A stretch of 64,000 bases of DNA, taken from assembly GCA_964017185.1 (NCBI GenBank), contig OZ024869.1:60414761-60478760 (forward strand). The letters are read 5' to 3'. This document shows positions 57,651-64,000 of the stretch, one piece after another. Within the stretch, counting starts at the first letter, position 1, and every line of letters starts with the position of its first letter. Under the pieces are notes generated by a model, which had not been told where the DNA came from, did not search any database, and was given only the letters and a program-made list of their open reading frames with translations. Made by a program: the position numbers and the translations under genes. Source of the DNA: Rugalucina vietnamica. Its lineage: Eukaryota > Mollusca > Bivalvia > Lucinida > Lucinidae.

Positions 57651-58616
57651 CAATACGAAAACTTAATATTAAGCTGCAAACAGCTAAAAACAGCCATGTG
57701 TCATAATTGCATCAAAGCAAGAAGATACAATAACAGCATTTCATATAAAAGCTAAAACTAAAACTGTTAGATATCTTCAGCAGCTAAAACAAAAAACCCT
57801 TTTAATTACTGATGTCGTTCTAAATCATAGCAGCAATACAGCTGTGTTCAGGTATTAATATACTTCTGCAATATTTAGAAATAAATTGACAACTCTTCTT
57901 GTTTTGAAGCAATCGTCACTGGCAAGAAATGGACAACTGGAGGAATCTGTTCATGTATTTCGTTGAAAACTTATATGTTTATTAGCTGATCAATCATAAG
58001 GGACACTAGAAAACCTAGTGGCCTGACATTGACTCAGAATGCAGGTAGGGACCAAAACAGGAAAAAATCAATATTTATTGCAGAGGGATGCAGTGTTATG
58101 CAGGGACCATAAACCAACAAACAGTGGTACTAAAGGTATTATCCTTTAGGGACCTCTTTATAACCCCCTGCAGAGAAGATACACGCCTCATAATGACAGT
58201 CCTTTGATCTCTGGACCATATTGCACCATTAAGAGTCATTAACCGAATAAACAGTGGTACCATTTCAGCTCCTTCAGAAGCTAAGCCTTTAAGTATGAGC
58301 GTAAATATTTACTTTGTATATAAAACTTCCAGATCTTGTGATGCTTTATGCATAATTTGATTACATAATATATAAATTCCGTTTTTTGTACAAAAGAAGC
58401 TTGTATTCGAGCCTTCAAAGCCTTCCACAAGGAATTTATTTGTAATTTGTAGGAAAGCAGTACAATCTTCGTACTAAGGCTGAAAATGTGGTGTCTTTAT
58501 GGGCACTATTTACAAACTCACACCCTGATTTTCATTCAATATGATAAGAATATAGTACATAAAATTAAAACTGAGATCCTTTAAGAGCAGCGAAGACACT
58601 AATGAGAAAAGGGGAT

Positions 58617-58660
58617 GGGCCATACCGCGGTTTCGACTATCAAAGTCTCGTCAGTGACCC
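58617..58660 (-). ncRNA. Hammerhead ribozyme, type I
   Basis: Minus strand: stem I GGGTCA/TGGCCC; core CTGACGA and GAAA; stem II GACT/AGTC with a TTGAT loop; stem III CCGCGG; cleavage after GTA. All core positions fit the consensus. Confidence 0.9.
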
Positions 58661-58993
58661 TTTAGATTCGGCAACATGAAGCCAAAGAGAATAACTGAAA
58701 TTTTGCATTTTTCAACAGGGTAGTCGAAACAAAGACTAATATTATCTAAATGGGACCAAATATATAAAACATTGGTAAGAAAATGAATCTTAACCGATAA
58801 TAAATTTCTGATTTCTCAGAATATCCTCGCTGATCTCAAAAGACCGAAAAGAAAATATAACCTGCACTATGGATGATGTACGGGGAGACTTTTTAGGGCC
58901 GCCACACGGCACAACACCAGCTGCAGTAATAGCAAATAAAATTAAAACTGAGATCCTTTAAGAGCAGCGAAGACACTAATGAGAATAGGGGAT

Positions 58994-59037
58994 GGGCCAT
59001 ACCGCGGTTTCGACTATCAAAGTCTCGTCAGTGACCC
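58994..59037 (-). ncRNA. Hammerhead ribozyme, type I
   Basis: Identical in core and stems to the one at 58617-58660, 377 bp away. Confidence 0.9.
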
Positions 59038-59508
59038 TTTAGATTTGGTTTAAAGAGGTTGATACATTTTATAACTAAAACTGTCAGTGTTACTCAACAA
59101 GAAAAATAATATACCAAGACGTTTGTATGAGGAAAACTCGCAAGTGGGTTCCATCATTAGGTAAGAATCTCTTGCACTGTGGAGTCATCTTTGATCTTGT
59201 ATCCTGCCAAAACGAGGGTTGACATTTCATCATACAAATTCATGATTTTGTTTTCTCGGCACAGAATACCATAGTGGGCTTACACTTTCACAGAGAAGTA
59301 TTTTATTGTTAGGCTACCTCTTACATCTCTTCATGATATTCCGTCAGGATAACATGTCCGTGAAAAGTATATCCACTTATACCCCACTTTTATATCTTTT
59401 ATATTATAAACATTTGTTTTCTTTTTAATTGACCCCGTTTAGGCATGTGTCTTTGATTTAGACTTATCCGTAATGTTTTATCTGGCGGCTATCGGCGGTG
59501 TTTATAAA

Positions 59509-59554
59509 GGGTCATTGATGAGGGTTCAGTACCCGAAATTGCGCAATATGGCCC
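59509..59554 (+). ncRNA. Hammerhead ribozyme, core mutated
   Basis: Stem I GGGTCA/TGGCCC, stem II GGGT/ACCC, GAAA, stem III TTGCGCAA and ATA are all present. The core reads TTGATGA instead of CTGATGA; loss of that C (position 3) should abolish cleavage. Confidence 0.8.
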
Positions 59555-59627
59555 ATATCATCTTCCTTTGAACGCTTTTACTGATCCAATTTTTATATTT
59601 TATTTGCAAGGGTATGCGTATTTTTGT

Positions 59628-59780
59628 TGTGATTGATCCAAAAATAGATTGTGGGTACTCGTTTGAACGTGTACACACAATTTATGTTTTGAGCAAAAAA
59701 ATATTTTTTTTCAATGATATTGTCAATATTTTTCAGCTGAAAAAACTCTTTGAATATTGCATGGGCAAGTTTTCGTAACC
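59628..59780. repeat. Partner of the repeat at 55541-55695
   Basis: See 55541. It is directly followed by CCCTTACCCTAATCCTAACCC (59778-59803), a short telomere-like run. Confidence 0.6.
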
Positions 59781-59929
59781 CTTACCCTAATCCTAACCCT
59801 AATATACATGTATATTGCCCTGGGGTGGGGGCATATGATCCCTTGGGTCCCTATTGTTTTCAGAACCATTAATATCCAGTCCATGTACCCATTTCCTGCA
59901 AGACTTTCACTTTAAATGACATATTAAAA

Positions 59930-61840
59930 GTTTTCCCCATTTAACTGCATTGTCTACCTATGTTGACCTTGTCGTAAAATAGGTCAATGACACCACAAGG
60001 TCATGATTAATATAAACAATGTAGTAATTTAGCCATCGATGCTTCATGCCAAGTTTCTTTGAAATCGGTCCACCGGTTCTGGAGAAGAAGATTTTTGAAG
60101 GGTTTTTACCATATATGAACATGGCGGCCATCTTGGTCATGTGACCTAGTATCGTGATTTCTTTAAACAGACAAAACCTTTGACATATTTCTAAAATCAG
60201 AAACCATATCATTGTCGACAGTGCATAGGCACTCTTTCATCAAGATGCCCCAAACCTTTGAAACCACATGGCTTTTCTTCCGTCAGTTTAATTTAGGCTT
60301 TAACGACGTTTTCCTTGCAAAGAGAGAACAGATGATTGACTAACACATGTAGATGCCATACGAGTATTTTCAGGCAGGCCAGACGCTGGTTCTAGGTGCT
60401 TTTAGAGCAAGTAAACTATTGTATTATCTTAAACACTGACGATAGACTTTCGACCAGATCCGACACAAACCAGTCTAATTATCGGCCAAAGTAGCAATTA
60501 ACGTTGTAATTTCCATAGGTGCCATTTAAAAGCTGGTGTTTTGAGGCTGAATATTTTAGATATTAAAATTAGGTTATGGAAGAACGCTGTCAGGAATCGT
60601 TCAAACCGACATAAGATTCACCGGTTCAACCAGAGGACCATTGGTCCTGAGAACGCTCACCTGAAGCCTGATCTTGGAGTATTAAGTCATCATGAAATGA
60701 CCTTGACCTTGAATACGCACACACCTTTACTGACTTCATAAGTTGTCTGCATCTGCCAAGTTTCAGGTTTCAGGCTGCAATATTTTCCAAACCCAGTGAT
60801 TTCTGATAGGACCATAAACTTAATTTTGATATTTAAATGACCTTGGGTCAAGGTCAAGAAACGACCTTGGCCGTAATTAATTACTTATCTTCACTGACTC
60901 TATTAGTTGTCTGCATCTAGCAACTTTCAGGTCTCAGGCTGCAACAGTTTCCAAAATATCCATTTGTTTCCCTTTTTCCCATGTAAAAGCCTATGTTTCC
61001 AAAATTAACCTAGCAGTAAAATAGGTCAAGGTCATTGTAGGGTCATCATTTGATCAAATTATGATGGGCTGGAGTCCCAAAGGCTACATACTAAGTTTCG
61101 TGAAAATCGGCCTGCCGGTTCTGGAGAAGAAAATTTTTGAATGGTTTTTACCATATATGGAAGTGGCGGCCATCTTGGTCATGTGACCCGGATTTCACTA
61201 TCAAACTTTCGTCCCCCCTACCCGTGGATGCTCCACATAAAAATTCACTGATTGGCCAAGCAGTTTCAGAGAAGAAGATCTTTGAAAAGTGTGTATAGGC
61301 TACAGACTGGCCAAGGTCAGGAGACGACCTTGACCTAAATTAACCGCATACCTTCATCTACTCCATTAGTTGTTTGCATCTACCACTTTTCAGGTCTCAA
61401 GCTGCAATAGTTTTCAAAAAATCCATTGTTTTCACTTTTTTCCCATGTAACAGCCAATGTTTTAAAACTTGACCTTGCCGTTAAGTAGGTCAAGGCCATC
61501 CTCGGGTCATCATTTGATGAAACTATGATGGGCTGGAGTCCCAAATGCTACATACCAAGTTTCGTAAAAATCGGCCTGTCGGTTCTGGAGAAGAAGATTT
61601 TTGAGTGGTTTTTACCATCTTGGTCATGTGACCAAGATATCAGGAACAAAATTTAAATGCCGCTACCTAAGGAGGCTCCACATAAAATTTCAACTTGATC
61701 GGCCAAGCAGTTTCAGAGAAGAAGAACTTTGAAATTGTGGACGACGATGGACGGACGGACGGACGACGGACGGACGCCGGATCATGGTCATCCTATAAGC
61801 TTACCTTGTGAGCCTTCGGCTCAAGTTAGCTAATAAAACT
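59930..61840 (-). mobile_element. Large repeat element B (relative of element A, inverted)
   Basis: The ends match element A in inverted orientation: ACCTTGTGAGCCTTCGGCTC at 61805-61835 and TGGTCCTGAGAACGCTCACC at 60640. Repeated modules include GGTTCTGGAGAAGAAGATTT, GGCGGCCATCTTGGTCATGT and TCAGGTCTCAGGCTGCAA. A (GGAC)n run lies at 61745-61785. No protein is recognised. Confidence 0.65.
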
Positions 61841-62175
61841 ATGGGCTATATATAAACACGAGAGGCAAAAGGATCCTTTAAGGTGCGTCTTTTGATCACC
61901 CGTTTTGCAGGAGCTACATAAGACGCAATTGGGTCTAGATGCCGATTTGGGGTCTGTAGATTTTCGATGATTCTCTGAGAGAAATGGGCTTAATTTGATA
62001 CACCGTAAGATTATTATGGCATTTGGTGTATGTACAGATAATTTCGTTTCACTTTAGATGTCCCGGCCTATTTGCTGTAACTGTATTAATGTACAGGGCC
62101 AGATCATGATCTCTGTGAGACAGTTCACAGCCTTGACAGAGTTGCAAAAATGTTGTAGCAAAAACCTTATGATTT

Positions 62176-62386
62176 GAGCCTTCGCATGAGAGAACCAACA
62201 ATCTGGGATTTCAACCAGGTCATACACAAACTAGCCTGCACCTTCACAGAAACAGGATATAAGCTTGAAATTTCGTATTAAGGAAGAAGAGGAATTGTAC
62301 TGTCCGTGTAGCGAAAACAAAGACGCTGATCAGCGGCTTTGGTTTCGCATGATATGCATATTTTTGGTTTTCACATGCAAAGGCTC
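62176..62386 (+). mobile_element. MITE, GAGCCGCC-TIR family, with TSD ATTT
   Basis: A 211-bp copy with diverged TIRs (GAGCCTTCGCATGAGAGAAC) and a shortened internal hairpin; ATTT on both sides. Confidence 0.82.
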
Positions 62387-62599
62387 ATTTGACATCTTTA
62401 CAGGACATCGACATTAACTGTTTTATCAAGATACCGCGAAGCCGACTTTTCTTTCAACCGTCAATGTGCCTTTTCTTAACCTTGCCACCATAATGACCAA
62501 AAATTTTAGAAATGGTAAATCTGTATACCAGATTTGAATTACTTTCCTTTCGTGTGCAATACAAACGTTGCGATCGAAGGAAATATGTTCAAATTCTAA

Positions 62600-62830
62600 T
62601 AAGGGGCCTGTACAGCGTAATGGATAACGCCTCTGTCACTTCTGTTGTCCCTGTTCAAATCCGGGTCAAGTCATGTGACAGCAATGGTCGCCCGTCCAAG
62701 GTCGGTGGTTTTCCACGGGTTCCTCCACGAGTTTGACAACATAACGTCAGTATTCGCGCCTTCAAGAACGCGATTATAAGTTCCATCAGCTTTCTGTGTA
62801 ATTGAAGTAAAATAAATTTTTTAAATTCTG
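62600..62830 (+). repeat. tRNA-derived SINE (Arg-like head)
   Basis: Head GGGGCCTGTACAGCGTAATG, A box ending ATAACGCC, B box GTTCAAATCC, then a conserved body with GGTTCCTCCACGAG. From here to 63360 no gene is seen. Confidence 0.7.
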
Positions 62831-63361
62831 TAAATATGTTGGGCAACTTCTTGTTGAAGATCAAATCGTTAGAATCAGACATTTGTCATAGTGAGGTGAG
62901 CATGTGCCTCGACATACTTTTCCTACATGAATCATTTTATCCCAAAATACTCGCTTTTGTTTACTTGCTTGACTGCGCGGTCGTTGTAAAACATTTGAAT
63001 TAATGTCACCTTAAGATCTCTGACGTTGAACCTAACTGCTTTCACACATTTACTACATGATATTACACATACAGCATAGTGCTTGTCCCATATTTGCACT
63101 CTGGCAGGGATCAGTGTCACCCATTCAGCTGTATAAAATATCTTATCAGTTACGATTCGGACACAATAACATTGGCATCGGTCTAAAAAGTAAATAATGT
63201 TATATTGCCCTTCTTATTTAACTTTTTAACGAAAATATGGATGGCTTAACTACTACTTCTTCTTATTTTTATTTTGTTTATTCTTCTTTCGTTGGTAAAT
63301 GTGTTTGAAACAATGTCCAGCTTAAATGAAAGAAAAAGATATGTTTTTATGTAGTTTGTTC

Positions 63362-63430
63362 ATCGGTTTGTGGAGTGGGAATTTCTGTCTGATTGCGCCA
63401 TTTCCTGGTCATTGCCTACTTGTACCTTTC
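63362..63430 (+). mobile_element. Old PLE tail fragment
   Basis: CGGTTTGTGGAGTGGGAATT and TTGCCTACTTGTACCTTT remain. The sequence after it, to 64000, shows no gene. Confidence 0.75.
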
Positions 63431-64000
63431 TAGAACGCGTGTCTTAATTTCGTTATTTCTCAAGGCAATTTTATACTTATCCGTCAGAATGAAAATTGCT
63501 GTTGACGTTTTAAGCGGTATCGTTTGACGTTGTGAAACATATGTATTAGAAACATTAAACACAAAGTGTTAAAGCAGTAGGAATCTAATAGCATATGTTG
63601 AACATTTTTACACTTTCAAGAAATATATCTATATTAAGCATTCGGTGATTGCTAGGCCTTTTATGTTTTGTGTTCCTCTCTCTCATTCGGGTATTATATT
63701 TGCAGGTATTTACCGAAAACATGAACGGCCACCCTGTGTGTATTTGCGTTAGTCATTGCTGTTGCGATGTCGGCCCCAGTAGATGAGGGAGATGTTCAAG
63801 CCAGTGCCAAGGTCTTGCTTAATTAAACTGTGCAAATTACGAGAGTAGACTCACTTTACAGCTGTTTATGACCCTAGCTGATTTACTGTGATGAAGAGTT
63901 CTGGAATTCAACCAGTTCGGAGGCTGACTATAGACTGAGTTGTAGGCAAGCATATCCTGTTTTATGAGGAAAGTTGATATTGTCCTTTCTGAGAATAAGT

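Larger units (their letters stand above)
58561..59041 (-). mobile_element. Retrozyme, 377-nt monomer bracketed by two hammerheads
   Basis: A segment of about 103 bp (58561-58662) including a hammerhead is repeated at 58938-59041 in the same orientation, exactly 377 bp apart. Self-cleavage at both sites (58623/58622 and 59000/58999) would free a 377-nt RNA. This is the layout of animal retrozymes. No coding capacity. Confidence 0.85.

Overview
The window is nuclear DNA of an animal: split genes with GT-AG introns, kringle, CUB and P2X7-type domains, and very dense retroelements and miniature DNA transposons. The mix (tRNA-derived SINEs, Naiad-type Penelope-like elements with in-frame TGA codons, hammerhead-ribozyme retrozymes) points to a mollusc, most likely a bivalve; that is inference. 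Roughly half or more of the 64 kb is recognisably repetitive.

Host genes. (A) 139-4633, + strand: the last four coding exons of an uncharacterised conserved protein, with a Penelope-like element (PLE) in one intron. (B) 7296-9082, - strand: a complete three-exon gene for a 161-residue protein with the zinc-binding P2X7 C-terminal ('ballast') domain; A and B are convergent. (C) 55359 down to 27123, - strand: a secreted protein with a signal-peptide exon (55311-55359), a one-exon kringle (53836-54090), a first CUB domain in two exons (46751-46941, 45646-45805) and the first half of a second CUB (27123-27325). Splice phases agree throughout (1-1, 1-0, 0-1, 1-0). The introns of C carry most of the mobile elements. 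Several weaker exon-like frames are listed with low confidence.

Mobile elements. One PLE family accounts for eight body copies (853-3556, 10965-14900, 15948-17072, 23451-23763, 25324-26308, 27416-28048, 28604-30978, 40268-41332) and many short 3'-tail fragments. The most complete copy (10965-14900) has an N-terminal GIY-YIG endonuclease followed by RT, the permuted order of Naiad elements. In-frame TGA codons sit where the two cysteine motifs are expected, which suggests selenocysteine. One tail fragment (13101-13277) has an exact 17-bp target-site duplication, so tails move by themselves. Copy 27416-28048 carries about 40 clustered T-to-C changes (A-to-G in the sense strand), as ADAR editing before reverse transcription would leave. 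A jockey/CR1-like LINE lies at 19155-22440.

Non-coding mobile units. Type I hammerhead ribozymes occur at 9909, 35613, 58617, 58994 and 59509. Two of them bracket a 377-nt unit, the layout of a retrozyme. A MITE family of about 230 bp with 4-bp target duplications has at least five good copies. Other MITEs, foldback elements, SINEs, satellites and microsatellites fill the rest. The stretches 31000-31830, 34000-35300, 38800-40260, 41340-42270 and 62830-64000 hold nothing I can identify as coding.
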